DNA of 64,000 nucleotides, taken from assembly GCA_964016885.1 (NCBI GenBank), contig OZ024740.1, forward strand, positions 202,107,196-202,171,195, read 5' to 3'. Below the pieces are notes generated by a model. The model searched no databases and was not told the DNA's origin. It saw only the letters and a program-made list of their open reading frames with translations. The stretch comes from Eledone cirrhosa (Eukaryota; Mollusca; Cephalopoda; Octopoda; Eledonidae). Shown piece by piece: positions 31,498 to 43,503 of this stretch. Position numbers and translations under genes: made by a program. Position 1 is the stretch's first letter, and the number at the start of each line of letters is the position of its first letter.

Positions 31498-32207
31498 CAC
31501 TTTAATACATGAATACACTTACATCTAACTATACACATCAAACATATATATATATTTACTTATTTATATACATTTTCACATATATATACATACTTATGGA
31601 CGTTTTTAGACACATTCATTATCGCATATTTGTACCTATTCTCATCAGCATATCTTTCCATTATTAGTGTGGTAATTTAAGGTTATTAATATATGTTGAG
31701 AAGAGATTGTTTTTATATTTTTCTAACTAGATTAAGATTTATATAGTTGGGGGATGTCCCTCTTTTATGTAATATTCGGCTTGTAGTGGGAAAAAAGGGT
31801 TTTAGTTCTGTGACGCAGAATAATGTTCGTTCATTATTCTTTACTATCTCTAATCCTTGTATAGATTTAGAAAAATAACCAATAATATATTCTATAAAAA
31901 ATGTCAAAACAACAGATGGGAATCTAATTACTCACTGCCACCAAGAATTCTCACTGCTATCGAAAAACCACTCCTTCAACTATTCTTCTAACAACTTCAC
32001 CCCTCCCTCCTAATATTCTCTATAAAAACTAAATAGGTCCTCAGTAATATTATTCTGATGAAATGACAGTAAATAATAACATTGAAATATTGAATGTCTG
32101 CATAACTAAAAGTTTGTAGATAGCAGCTGTTTTAGGTTATGTAACTGTTATAGAAACACGTGTCAATAAATTCCTTTCAACTAAACTGTATCCATTCAAA
32201 TCTTTCT
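30719..32207. mobile_element. Large foldback element with 370-bp inverted arms
   Basis: Arm 30719-31088 is nearly identical in reverse complement to arm 31838-32207. By eye I found one clear mismatch, in 'CTATAGAAGG' against 'CTATACAAGG'. The core holds CA/TA microsatellites (31150-31600) and about 240 bases of AT-rich sequence. No transposase frame exists, so any movement would depend on an enzyme supplied elsewhere. Confidence 0.9.
31150..31600. repeat. CA/TA microsatellite inside the foldback core
   Basis: Mixed ATAC, ACAC and (TA)n runs, with (TA)n at 31441-31495, make up most of the spacer between the two long arms. Confidence 0.9.
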
Positions 32208-32316
32208 ATTTTTCTCCGGATTACTTTTGGAACTACAACTGGAACCGTCGAGCAAACTCTACGTGAGCTGATAATCTACTGTGTGTAATATTTATATTAC
32301 AACAGAACGGAAAATA

Positions 32317-32466
<150 letters not shown>

Positions 32467-32484
32467 ATGATGATGATTATGATG

Positions 32485-32515
<31 letters not shown>

Positions 32516-32516
<1 letters not shown>

Positions 32517-32697
32517 GATTGGCAGTATCGGTAGAGGGTTGGACGCCATGCTTTCCAGTATAGTTATGTCCCTTTACGATCTGAGTTCAAATCCCGCCGA
32601 GGTTGACTTTGCCTTTCATCCTTACGGGGTCGATAAAATAAAGTACCAGTAATGCACTGGGTAATTGCTGGCCTTTTGCCTAAAGTAGAAACAATTA
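32516..32697 (+). mobile_element. tRNA-derived SINE
   Basis: Well preserved copy: 'GATTGGCAGTATCGGTAGAG' head, 'GAGTTCAAATCCCGCCGAGG' B-box region, 'GATAAAATAAAGTACCAGTA' body and 'GTAGAAACAATTATTT' tail. It sits directly after a TA tract. Confidence 0.9.
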
Positions 32698-32859
32698 TTT
32701 CATATTGAATTATTTTAATCTTGTAATATATTTTTGTCATTTATATTGAATGTTTCATATATGTAGTTGGTGACATTTGGGCTTGTCTTCTTCATGGTCA
32801 TCTTTCCCAGATGTCTTTGAGATAAACACACAAAAACAGGAGAAATTAAGAAATACTAT

Positions 32860-33150
32860 CCTCCTCCTACTCCTCCTCCTCCTCCTCATCATCATCATCA
32901 TCATCATCATCTTTATCATGAACCTCTTCCTCTTCCTTCTCCTCCTCTTCCTCTTCATTATCTTCCTCCTCCTGATTCCCCTCCCCCTAACCCTCTTCAT
33001 CCCCCTCCGCTTCCCCATCCTCCTTCTCGTCCTCCTCCTCTTCTTCATCCACTCCTCTTCCTCATACCCTCCTGTTCCCCATCCTCATCCTCCTCCTCTT
33101 CTTCCTCCTCATCTTCCTCCTCTCCCCCCCCTCCCCCATTCTCCCACCAA
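32860..33150 (+). repeat. Pyrimidine-rich (TCC)n/(TTCC)n tract
   Basis: About 290 bases are almost purely C and T on this strand, with a central (ATC)n part. Long polypyrimidine tracts can form triplex DNA. The open frames through it (Leu-rich or Arg/Lys-rich) are composition artefacts. Confidence 0.9.
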
Positions 33151-33276
33151 CTGAAACATTCTTTATTGATTTTTGTAAAATAAAACTTCTGAATAGTAAA
33201 AAAATTACAAAACCAAAAAATACAAGCTGAATAGTTTTTTTTTTGTATTTTTTCATTTGTATATTCTTGTGTAAAG

Positions 33277-35518
33277 GTCCCAACTCAGCCATGTGTAAAC
33301 ACACACTCCCAACCATGTGTAAACGCTACACTCCCAAACATGTGTAAACACTACACTCCCAACCATGTGTAAACACACACTCCCAACTATGTGTAAACAC
33401 TACACTCCCAAACATGTGTAAACACTACACTCCCAACCATGTGTAAACACTACACTCCCAACTAACCATGTGTAAACACTACACTCCCAACCCAACCATG
33501 TGTAAACACTACACTCACAACCCAACCATGTGTAAACACTACACTCACAACTCAGCCATGTGTAAAAACTACACTCCCAACTCAGCCATGTGTAAAAACA
33601 CACTCCCAACCATGTGTAAACACTACACTCCCAACCATGTGTAAACACTACACTCCCAACCATGTGTAAACACTACACTCCCAAACATGTGTAAACACTA
33701 CACTCCCAACCATGTGTAAACACTACACTCCCAAACATGTGTAAACACTACACTCCCAACCCAACCATGTGTAAACACTACACTCCCAAACATGTGTAAA
33801 CACTACACTCCCAACCATGTGTAAACACTACACTCCCAACCCAATCATGTGTAAACACTGCACTCACAACTCAACCATGTGTAAAAACTACACTCCCAAC
33901 CCAACCATGTGTAAACACTACACTCCCAACCCAATCATGTGTAAACACTGCACTCACAAGTAAACCATATGTAAAAACTACACTCCCAACTCAGCCATGT
34001 CTAAACACTACACTCCCAACCCAGCCATGTGTAAACACTACACTCCCAACCAAACCATGTGTAAACACTACACTCCCAACTATGTGTAAACACTACACTC
34101 CCAAACATGTGTAAACACTACACTCCGAACACAACCATGTGTAAACACTACACTCCCAACCCAACCATGTGTAAACACTACACTCCCAACCCAACCATGT
34201 GTAAACACTACACTCCCAACTATGTGTAAACACTACACTCCCAACCCAATCATGTGTAAACACTACAGTCCCAACCCAACCATGTGTAAACACTACACTC
34301 ACAACTCACCCATGTGTCAACACTACACTCCCAACCCAACCATGTGTAAACACTACACTCACAACTCACCCATGTGTAAAAACTACACTCCCAAACCAAC
34401 CATGTGTAAACACTACACTCCCAACGCCACCATGTGTAAACACTACACTCTCAACCATGTGTAAACACTATACTCCCAACTCATCCATGTGTAAATACTA
34501 CACTCCCAACCATGTGTAAACACTACACTCCCAAACATGTGTAAACACTACACTCCCAACCCAACCATGTGTAAACACTACACTCACAACTCAACCATGT
34601 GTAAAAACTACACTCCCAACTCAGCCATGTGTAAACACTACACTCCCAACCATGTATAAACACTACACTCCCAACCCAACCATGTGTAAACACTACACTC
34701 ACAACTCAGCCATGTGTAAAAATTACACTCCCAACTCAGCCATGTGTAAACACTACACTCACAACGCCACCATGTGTAAACACTACACTCTCAACCATGT
34801 GTAAACACTATACTCCCAACTCAGCCAAGTGTAAACACTACACTCCCAACCATGTGTAAACACTACACTCCCAACCCAACCATGTGTAAACACTACACTC
34901 CCAAACATGTGTAAACACTACACTCCCAACCCAACCATGTGTAAACACTACACTCACAACTCAACCATGTGTAAAAACTACACTCCCAACTCAGCCATGT
35001 GTAAACACTACACTCCCAACCATGTATAAACACTACACTCCCAACCCAACCATGTGTAAACACTACACTCCCAACCCAACCATGTGTAAACACTACACTC
35101 ACAACTCAGCCATGTGTAAAAATTACACTCCCAACTCAGCCATGTGTAAACACTACACTCACAACGCCACCATGTGTAAACACTACACTCTCAACCATGT
35201 GTAAACACTATACTCCCAACTCAGCCAAGTGTAAACACTACACTCCCAACCATGTGTAAACACTACACTCCCAACCCAACCATGTGTAAACACTACACTC
35301 CCAAACATGTGTAAACACTACACTCCCAACCCAACCATGTGTAAACACTACACTCACAACCCAACCATGTGTAAACACTACACTCCCAAACATGTGTAAA
35401 CACTACACTCCCAACCATGTGTAAACACTACACTCCCAACCCAACCATGTGTAAACACTACACTCCCAACCCAACCATGGTTAAACACTACACTCCCAAC
35501 CATGTGTAAACACTACAT
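33277..35518 (+). repeat. 25-30 bp minisatellite, about 80 copies
   Basis: The core unit CCATGTGTAAACACTACACT plus CCCAA(C) alternates between about 25 bases and about 30 bases, the latter with an added 'CCAAC' or 'CTCAG'. Higher-order copies are evident: the block around 'CATGTATAAACACTACACTC' at 34650 recurs at about 35020. The right edge runs into 'TAATCTGTTATTTTAATAAA', a motif also seen at about 20020 and 36180. Confidence 0.95.
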
Positions 35519-35533
35519 TTAATCTGTTATTTT

Positions 35534-36080
<547 letters not shown>

Positions 36081-36176
36081 TATAGTATTAATAATAAATT
36101 TGAAGACTAAAATCCAAAGAGGGCTCGATAAGGATAAATATATATCAAATATTTAAGAACCGTAGAGCAAATATTT

Positions 36177-36285
36177 ATTAAAATAACAGATTAAAGTTTA
36201 AGCAAAGAATCGCTGCTTTCACCCTTAACGGGATCTTCTGAAACAGCGATTCTTTGCTTAAACTTTAATCGGCTATTTTAATTAA
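36177..36285. mobile_element. Small foldback repeat
   Basis: 'TTAAGCAAAGAATCGCTG' at 36197 and 'CAGCGATTCTTTGCTTAA' at 36243 form an inverted repeat around a 'GGGATCTTCTGAAA' loop. Half of it also occurs at 19970-20030. A TA tract follows at once. Confidence 0.8.
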
Positions 36286-36325
36286 TTTATATATATATAT
36301 ATATATATAATGTTCTTGAATGTTT

Positions 36326-36363
<38 letters not shown>

Positions 36364-36504
36364 GTTCTTGAATGTTTGGTTGGTAGAGTCCATAACACCA
36401 ATCAAACCCCTTTTATAGCTCTGGCGAATCCTACGGTTACGTAAGGAAGAAACATTGTAAGCCAATAAAAATCTTTAGATGTTGTAGACGCTCCTGTGTT
36501 CTTT

Positions 36505-36562
<58 letters not shown>

Positions 36563-36565
36563 AGT
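36284..36565. repeat. TA tracts with a duplicated 18-base motif
   Basis: 'AATGTTCTTGAATGTTTGGT' appears at 36308 and again at 36360, separated by (TA)n. A further TA run is at 36510-36560. A short unique part (36380-36505) has no recognised content. Confidence 0.8.
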
Positions 36566-37430
36566 TGTGCTTGTATGTGTGTGTGTGTGTGTATATACAT
36601 ATATGTATACATAAGTATTTTACATGTTTATATATATATGTGTGTGTGAGTGTGTTTTATGTGAATTTATTTAATGTGTGAAACTTTTACCGAAAGCTAG
36701 ACAATTTTCACTTAAAACATAAAAAAAAACATTACTATTAAAAATATTTTTCTAGTTTTTCTGGGTTTTATTTAGTTTCTATTTACTTTTGATTTTTACA
36801 ATTTTTTAAACGAATTTCATTCATGTATTTATTTTTTTTTTGTGTTATTTTTTACCCAAATTAAAAGATGAAATTCTTCCTTTTGTTTTCCCTTTAAAAA
36901 TAGCTGTCTTCCTTAAAATATCTACAGTAAAAGACTTGCAGCTTAGGAACTGGTTTTTTTTTTGGGTTTTTTTAAAATAATTTTAAATAATAACTGTGAT
37001 ATCTGTTGCATTCAATGAAATTATTTCCCCAAAACAAACAACAAACAAAACAGTGATAACAATATTTTGTGAAAAACAAACTTATTTTGTACAATGTTTT
37101 GTGTGTAATTTCTTTTTTTTAGATCATATCCCTTGCTTGAATACCAAACGAAATTTTTTTTTAAATCCAAGATTTTAATTTAAAAGCTAAAGGTTTAGTT
37201 CAGTTTTATGTTAGATATATACAACTGAAAATTGGAAAGAGAAAAGGCACCATTTCTTTTGAAAAAGAAAGCTTTAAACCATCATTTTGTGCTTAATTTT
37301 AAACATAAAATGTGTAATTTGTATGTCTTTTATGTTTAGTGGCATTGGAGGAAATTCTTGTACAATCTTAAATGTGGTATTTTCTTAAATTTTAATTCAA
37401 AACATTAAAGACAATATGCATTGTTTAACA
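36566..37430. other. AT-rich non-coding stretch
   Basis: TG/TA microsatellite near 36570-36660, then T-rich sequence. No gene is seen. Confidence 0.55.
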
Positions 37431-37436
37431 ACAATA

Positions 37437-37820
37437 AGGCGGTCCATGCAAAGCTGGTAATAGCTCAAGGCCAGGTATAAAATGTAGTCCCTTCCAAAGC
37501 TGGTAACAATCTCAAGTCAGGTGTAAATTGTAGATTCCCCCTCAAGTAGTAAGAGACCTAGGCCAGGTGTAAAATGTAGTCCCCCTCCCAAGCTGATAAG
37601 AGGCCTAGACAAGATGTGATAAGTAGGTACCTAGAGATAGTAATAAGCCCAAGCAAGATGTGAAATGTGGGTTAATACAAAGCTGTTAATAGGCCAAGAT
37701 GAGATATAAAATATTGGCTCCCCCTGCTGAAACTAATAAGGGCCAGTCCAGATGTGGAGTGTAGGTTTCTAACAATAATAATAGGCTTGGAAATAGGCTC
37801 AGGTCAGATGTAAAATGTAG
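37437..37820 (+). repeat. Tandem repeat, about 55-60 bp unit, about six to seven copies
   Basis: Units share 'AAGCTG(G/T)TAATAG' and 'CAAG(G/A)CCAGGTGTAAAATGTAG' with many substitutions and small indels, so this is an old array. Confidence 0.75.
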
Positions 37821-38036
37821 ACCACATTTCAAATTGCTCATTAAGTATTTTAGTAATCAATACTAAATATATATAATTTATAAGGGTTACAAGTATATAC
37901 AGGTACATATGGTGTATACATGATGTATATATATATAATGTATGTATATGTGTGTATATATATATATAAATTAAAAAACAATTTCGCTCTACATGGCTGA
38001 ATACAATAAATGTAATCTGAGTTTTTCGAATATTAA

Positions 38037-38546
38037 TAATAATATTCGATTTGTTTGCAATTATGCAAACAAGCCTCATTTTTAAAGCCATGTCAGTAGA
38101 ATAAGCCCCTCATTTTTGCTCTTGTGTTGGCATGTAAACAGAACTGCAGACACTAATGTTTCTTAGTATTACCCTTCATCAGTACAGCTCACTGTTCACC
38201 TGCCAAACTGTCAGAGCTAGTGAAAATATATGCTATTTTCTAAAATATACAGTGTCTGACTAGCCTGATTTGCATATTAGCAGACTGGCTGATCAGTCAG
38301 ATCTGCATATCAGCAGACTGGCTGATCAGTCAGATCTGCATATTAGCAGATCCACTGATCAGCCAGATTTGCATATCAGCAGACTGGCCAGTCAGTTTCC
38401 TGTATACGAGCGATGAATGGCCGGCTTTAATATTCGATTCGTTTGCAATTATGCAAACAAGCCTTATTTTTATAGCCATGTCAGTAGAATGAGCCCCTCA
38501 TTCTTGCTCTTGTGTTGGCATGTAAACAGAACTGCAGACACTAATG
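38037..38546 (+). repeat. Pair of 118-bp direct repeats around a 33-bp tandem array
   Basis: 'TTTGCAATTATGCAAACAAG' to 'ACAGAACTGCAGACACTAAT' occurs at 38037-38159 and 38429-38546. Between them, about four copies of a 33-base unit 'CAGACTGGCTGATCAGTCAG'+'ATCTGCATAT' lie at 38262-38395. The second direct repeat is followed at once by a LINE 3' end. Confidence 0.85.
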
Positions 38547-38554
38547 TACTCATC

Positions 38555-38727
38555 ATTATCATCATCATTTTTATATCCACTTTTCCATGCTTGCATGGGT
38601 TGGACGGGTCCTTCTCAGCATGGCATCTCTCCACTTGTCGTGTTTCTTCATCATCTCCTCTGCCAGTCTTAAGAATTTGAGGTCAGCTCTCACAACCTCT
38701 GCCCAGATCTTTCTTGGTCGTCTATAT
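38555..38727 (-). pseudogene. RTE-like LINE C-terminus plus 3' tip
   Basis: The minus frame reads 'RRPRKIWAEVVRADLKFLRL' and 'HDKWRDAMLRRTRPTHAS', close to the C-terminus of the LINE at 428-3497 ('RPRKTWAEVVRTDLRSLKL'). It ends in '(ATG)n' at 38555-38570 and is cut off by a TA/TG tract at 38725. Confidence 0.8.
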
Positions 38728-39130
38728 ATATATATATATATACATACGCACATACATACATGTGTGTGTATGTGTGTGTGTGTATGAGTGTATGTGTCTG
38801 TCTGTAGTGTAGTGTATACATATGCATGCAGTGTAAGCATGATGTATTTACAAATAACAGAACTGGTACTTGAGGTGAATATCCTCACCATCATCAAAAC
38901 TGTAGGCCCATGCTAACTGGCTCATCCAATCTTCTCCACCACATAACTCACCTATAAATACATATTATGGTTGATACCTACGAACAACAACAACAGCAAC
39001 AACAACAATCTGACCAATAAACCACATATATTATATTTAGTCTTGTTGATTGAAGGATTTGGGATTTAAAACTCAAATTTGGTGAAGGAACGCGTCTGGC
39101 ACTGCTGTATCATCAGTTCAGATAGAGGCT
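38728..39130. other. TG microsatellite and unique sequence
   Basis: TA/TG runs at 38724-38800, then a short stretch with 'AACAACAACAGCAACAACAA' near 38985. No gene is seen. Confidence 0.55.
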
Positions 39131-39132
39131 GC

Positions 39133-39252
39133 AATCATCATCATCGTCATCGTCGTCGTCATCGTCATCATTGTCATCATCGTCATTATCATCATCGTCG
39201 TCATCGTCATCGTCATCATCATCATCGTCATCGTCACCACCACCACCACCAT
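39133..39252 (+). repeat. (ATC/GTC)n trinucleotide tract
   Basis: About 40 ATC, GTC and ACC triplets in irregular order may be an expanded LINE tail. The His-rich frame is an artefact. Confidence 0.9.
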
Positions 39253-39293
39253 TTGTCTCTTTTGTAAATCATAATAAAGAAATAAACAATAAA

Positions 39294-39397
39294 GAAGTTA
39301 TTAAATAAATTAAATTTATTTAATAACTCACCACAAAGAAGAAGTCACCTTACAGAGAATGTAATTTGACATTCATCTTTTTCGAAAAGATGAATGT
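39294..39397. repeat. Two adjacent palindromes
   Basis: 'GTTATTAAATAAATT' with its reverse complement at 39294-39326 leaves a one-base centre. 'CATTCATCTTTTTCGAAAAGATGAATG' style symmetry lies at 39371-39397. They may mark a small foldback insertion. Confidence 0.75.
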
Positions 39398-39857
39398 GAA
39401 AAAATTAAATTTGAAGACTTTGTAAATGAGTGGTTAAAGAAACACGAAAACTATTTTTTTACATTTCATTGTTTTAACATATATTCGAATGGCATTACCT
39501 GGCAGAAAACCTGGCTACGGGTTTGATAAATTAGTACAAACTCCAAAAACTAAATTTCAATATTGACTATATTTATTATATTCAGACATTTTCCTTTCAT
39601 AAATTTAGTATTTTAACTTCCAAAATGCCCATACAACAACAATAAATATATTTCCATATATGTAGTTCATTTGTCTGATCCAACATAATTTCTTAGGAAA
39701 CCTTGCAGCTGTTGTTAAAAGATGGTAAAGGGAGGTAATTGAGGGAGTACTGTAATCAACAAAACACTATTTTAGTTGCTATGTTTGCTCCTTCACATTT
39801 GAATTTGAATTCCTTTTTCTATTTCTAAATTCCAATGCAGCAAAACTAAATATATAA

Positions 39858-39858
<1 letters not shown>

Positions 39859-39924
<66 letters not shown>

Positions 39925-39965
39925 CGTGTGTGTGTGTGTGTGTGTGCGTGTGTGAGTGTGTATAT
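39859..39965 (+). repeat. (TG)n microsatellite
   Basis: About 50 TG units with a few GC interruptions. Confidence 0.95.
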
Positions 39966-40125
39966 GTGTATATATATATACACATAAGATAACATATTGA
40001 CTAATTGGGGTTGTGTTCGCAACACACTGATCAGTGAACAATGATACAATTCGATTTAAGTATATATGTATATATATATATGTGTGTGTGTGTGTGTATA
40101 TATATATATTACACACAAGTAAAAA

Positions 40126-40335
40126 TATAGGGAAAAAAATTGAAGTCTTTAAGAAGGTTTATTTACAATAACTTATAACTTTACCGATTTCACAAGATTC
40201 ATGATTTTCAAAATGAAGAGATATGGAGAAATGTGTGGCTTTGCCACCTTGTTTCTTGCATCTAACTGATGTTGGGAATTGTCTACAGTTTTATGCAAAA
40301 AATGTGACTCATATTGCTATATGTTTGAAGTACAA
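40126..40335. mobile_element. Partial copy of the 29.8-kb MITE
   Basis: 'GAAGTCTTTAAGAAGGTTTA', 'ATGATTTTCAAAATGAAGAG' and 'CTTGCATCTAACTGATGTTG' follow the order of the element at 29763-30130. The far inverted end is missing. Confidence 0.65.
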
Positions 40336-40870
40336 TTTGATAGATTGAGGAAGATCACGGGATTAGGCATCAAATTTGGTGGTACTTTTGTGTATACACA
40401 CAGACACAGACCACATAAGAATAGATAAAAGAAATTATATTTATTCAAAATAATGTACCAATCTTGGGCAACAAATTGGCATAATTGTTCAAGTGTTTGC
40501 TTTGGTTCTGTGTATTCTGATTTCAAATCTAGCCTCACGTCATGGGTAAAAAAAATAGTGACATGTTAGAATTGAGGCCCCTCTTATTAAAACAGCTATG
40601 AAACCTATATGTGGTCAGCTAAACCTGCAGAGGTGTGGATCATAGCAACAACAAAAATTACTGCAGAAGATATACATCTGGTCTCACAAATATTGCCCTT
40701 AAAACACCAGATAGAACCTCAAATTTGGAAGAGATCACAACTAAAATGAACAGATATAATAAATCATAGATCAGTTGACAGATGTAAAAAAAAATATAAA
40801 CGATGAAGATTTATATTATCTAAACTTTGTTCAAAGTTTTTTTTTAAAACATACTTTTAATTTATCTTTT
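40336..40870. other. Non-coding stretch with an old SINE trace
   Basis: 'CAAATTGGCATAATTGTTCA' and 'TTCTGATTTCAAATC' at about 40465-40540 resemble a decayed SINE head on the plus strand. No gene is seen. Confidence 0.45.
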
Positions 40871-40879
40871 CCTTACCCT

Positions 40880-41376
40880 CCATCAGGCACCTACCATACT
40901 CTGAACGCCTTGCTTCCCTGGGCATGGATTCATTGAAGCTCCGGCGTCTGGCAATGGACTTGGTAAACACCCACAAAGTTATTAACCATCTCGCCAACAA
41001 CAACCCTGAGCACCTTTTTGATCTTCATGTGTCTAACACACGTGGACATGCCTACAAAGTCAGAAAACAGCACAGCTCCCGTGACTTTCGTAAACATTTT
41101 TTCACGCTCAGAGTTGCTGAAGCATGGAACAAACTGCCTGCGTCAGTTGTTAGCTGCCGAGACACTGCATCCTTTAAAACCCTCATGCTTCCCGAAATAC
41201 GCCAAAACTACACCTGATGTACCCCTTCCATACACATGCACACATGTGTATATCATGACTCATGCACTGTTCATTTTCCTGACGTTTGTACATTACTCTA
41301 TGTACTATACATACACTTTTTGATGAGTTGTAGTGCACCTGAGCACTGTACACAATATTTCATTATTATTATTATT
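40880..41376 (+). pseudogene. CR1/L2/jockey-like LINE, C-terminal fragment and 3' end
   Basis: A frame open to the TGA at 41215-41217 encodes 'RHLPYSERLASLGMDSLKLR', 'LAMDLVNTHKVINHL' and 'FRKHFFTLRVAEAWNKLPAS', the typical C-terminus of CR1/L2/jockey-type reverse transcriptases (about 110 residues). The 3'UTR ends in 'GCACCTGAGCACTGTACACA' and a (CATT)(ATT)n tail. The rest of the element is missing, as expected from 5' truncation. Confidence 0.8.
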
Positions 41377-41387
41377 ATATCCCGCCG

Positions 41388-41498
41388 AGGTTGACTTTCC
41401 CTTTCATCATTACGGGGTCGATAAAATAAAGTACCAGTAATGCACTGGGTAATTGCCGGCCTTGTGCCTAAAGTAGAAACAATTATTATTATTATATG
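41388..41498 (+). mobile_element. 5'-truncated tRNA-derived SINE
   Basis: It starts in the B-box region ('CCCGCCGAGGTTGACTTT') and runs to 'GTAGAAACAATTATTATTAT', directly in the tail of the CR1-like LINE. Confidence 0.85.
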
Positions 41499-42260
41499 AG
41501 CCAATATCAAAATATATTTGAACCAAAAAGAAAGAAAAGAAAAAAATTCGAATATTCTCAACACATTTGATTCAATTAAACATAACTTTAAAACATTTTG
41601 TTTGTTTCTGAATGCAACTATTTCTGATTTCATGAATTTTCATCAATAATTTATTTCTCTAGAATTACACCAAATTTATTTGTTCAAATTGTAAATGAAT
41701 GACTAGTTTGATCAGTGGTAAATGTGTTGTGTGTTTAAAAGCAGCAGTTAACAAACTGAGCAAGGTTCAAGCTGTGAGAGGAGACTGGCAATTCAGATAC
41801 ATTATGGGACTAATGCAGTGTGATTCAGAATAAAGGCATATATGAACCCATATGCAGTATGTTTATGTATAATAAAGATACATTTAGTCTTGGTGTAGGT
41901 ATTTTAAGCTGGGATCATGTCACAGCTATCTCAGCATCGGGGTAAGAACAGTAGATATTTGTATTTCACAGTTCTTAGTGATCCTCAATATTCACTTTAA
42001 ATTAAGATACTGAGGTATGAAAGACAATAATATCATCTTCAAGATTTTGTAAATAAACTATTCTTTATATATATATCTTTATCCTGAACCACACTGTGTT
42101 GGTGCTAATACTATTTAATACTAGCTGGTCAAGTCTGTACTATATGTAAATAAGCCTTCACTAAGAATAGATTGTTTACAAAACCTGATAAGATGAGATT
42201 GTCTTCCATACAACAGCATCTTGGCATAAGACTAAACGTCTGTTTATTATGTTTAAATAT
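41499..42260. other. Non-coding stretch
   Basis: AT-rich unique sequence. No gene or repeat family recognised. Confidence 0.5.
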
Positions 42261-42266
42261 ATTAGG

Positions 42267-42480
42267 ACGGTGGATTGGCAGTATCAGTAGATTGTCAGAC
42301 ACTATGCTTTCCAGCATAGAGTTACGACCCTTTACTGAGTTCAAATCCTGCTGAGGTTAACTTTGCCTTTCATCCTTACAGGGTTGATAAAATAAGGTAC
42401 CAGTAATATACTGGTAATTTATTTTATCAACTTTCCCCCACCCCTCAAATTGTTGGCCTTGTGCCTAAATCAGAAATGAT
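42267..42480 (+). mobile_element. tRNA-derived SINE
   Basis: Complete but diverged copy: 'GGACGGTGGATTGGCAGTAT' to 'GGCCTTGTGCCTAAATCAGA', with a longer pyrimidine-rich segment before the tail. Confidence 0.8.
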
Positions 42481-42989
42481 GTAAATATATTACATATGAG
42501 TTCATATATAGCTTTATTGTATGGTTTGGTTATTATCATCAACTGTGTCATCTAAGGTGATGTATTGTTGTAAATAAATGGCTCAACACATAAATATTGT
42601 AGATGATTTAGAAATTGATAGTTTTGATTTTATACTTTGTTACAAACATTTCTTTTTTTTTTTAAATCTTGTTCTAGTTTCAATTCACAATATGGTGCTA
42701 CATGTCTACATGTCTTGAAGAACCAATATGTCACAGAACATAAAACTATGTCATCTTACATTTAACCCTTTCATAGCCATATGTCTAATGAAAGATACTT
42801 TTTATGATCTTCAAATAATTTTGAAAACAGTCAAGAATATAGAGAGATTCAGTAATATAACTAACTTCCTCATTTTTAATCTGGTGTTTACAGACCTGAC
42901 AACCTCTAAAAACCCAAACAGGAAGTACCATGAAAAAAAGTGCCCCAAAACAGGGAGAAATTAGGTAAAATGGGGAGATTTTACATAAT

Positions 42990-43180
42990 TGTTTCTACTT
43001 TAGGCACAAGACCAGCAATTACCCAGTGCATTACTGGTACTTTATTTTATCGACCCAGTAAGGATGAAAGGCAAAGTCAACCTCGGCGGGATTTGAACTC
43101 AGATCGTAAAGGGACGTAACTATGCTGGAAAGCATGGCGTCCGACCCTCTACCGATACTGCCAATCCACTGCTCGGGGGG
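42990..43180 (-). mobile_element. tRNA-derived SINE nested in MITE
   Basis: Full copy on the minus strand with a 13-base target duplication GATTTTACATAAT at 42977-42989 and 43181-43193. Its sequence is close to the common subfamily, so insertion is probably fairly recent. Confidence 0.9.
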
Positions 43181-43336
43181 GATTTTACATAATGAAAGCT
43201 ATACCCATTTTTACAAGAGCAGACATCTTTCACATACCCCAAGAGAAAACATCTTTCACACCCTTCTGGATGGAGAGGGTTGACAAGTCTGTGTTTAGGG
43301 CATGATGTAACAAAGGTTCCTACATAAAATTATAAT

Positions 43337-43503
43337 TATTTCTACTTTTGGCACAAGGCCAGTAATTATCCCAGTGCATTACTGGTACTTTATTTCATCG
43401 ACCCCGTAAGGATGAAAGGCAAAGTTAACCTTGGCGGGATTTGAACTCAGACCATAAAGGGCCGTAACTTTTTGCTGCAAAGCATGGCATCCGACCCTCT
43501 ACC
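43337..43503 (-). mobile_element. 5'-truncated SINE nested in MITE
   Basis: Flanked by a perfect 16-base duplication TACATAAAATTATAAT at 43321-43336 and 43504-43519. It stops at 'GGTAGAGGGTCGG', so the first bases of the head are missing. Confidence 0.9.

Noticed and set aside
30719..32207. LTR retrotransposon reading of the long repeats
   Set aside because: The 370-bp arms are inverted, not direct, and there is no gag or pol between them.
32755..33154. Arg/Lys-rich and Leu-rich open frames
   Set aside because: They come from the strand-biased pyrimidine tract, not from a gene.
33400..35204. Cys/Tyr-rich repeat frames such as MCKHYTPNPT
   Set aside because: They follow the 25-30 bp minisatellite and break wherever unit length changes.
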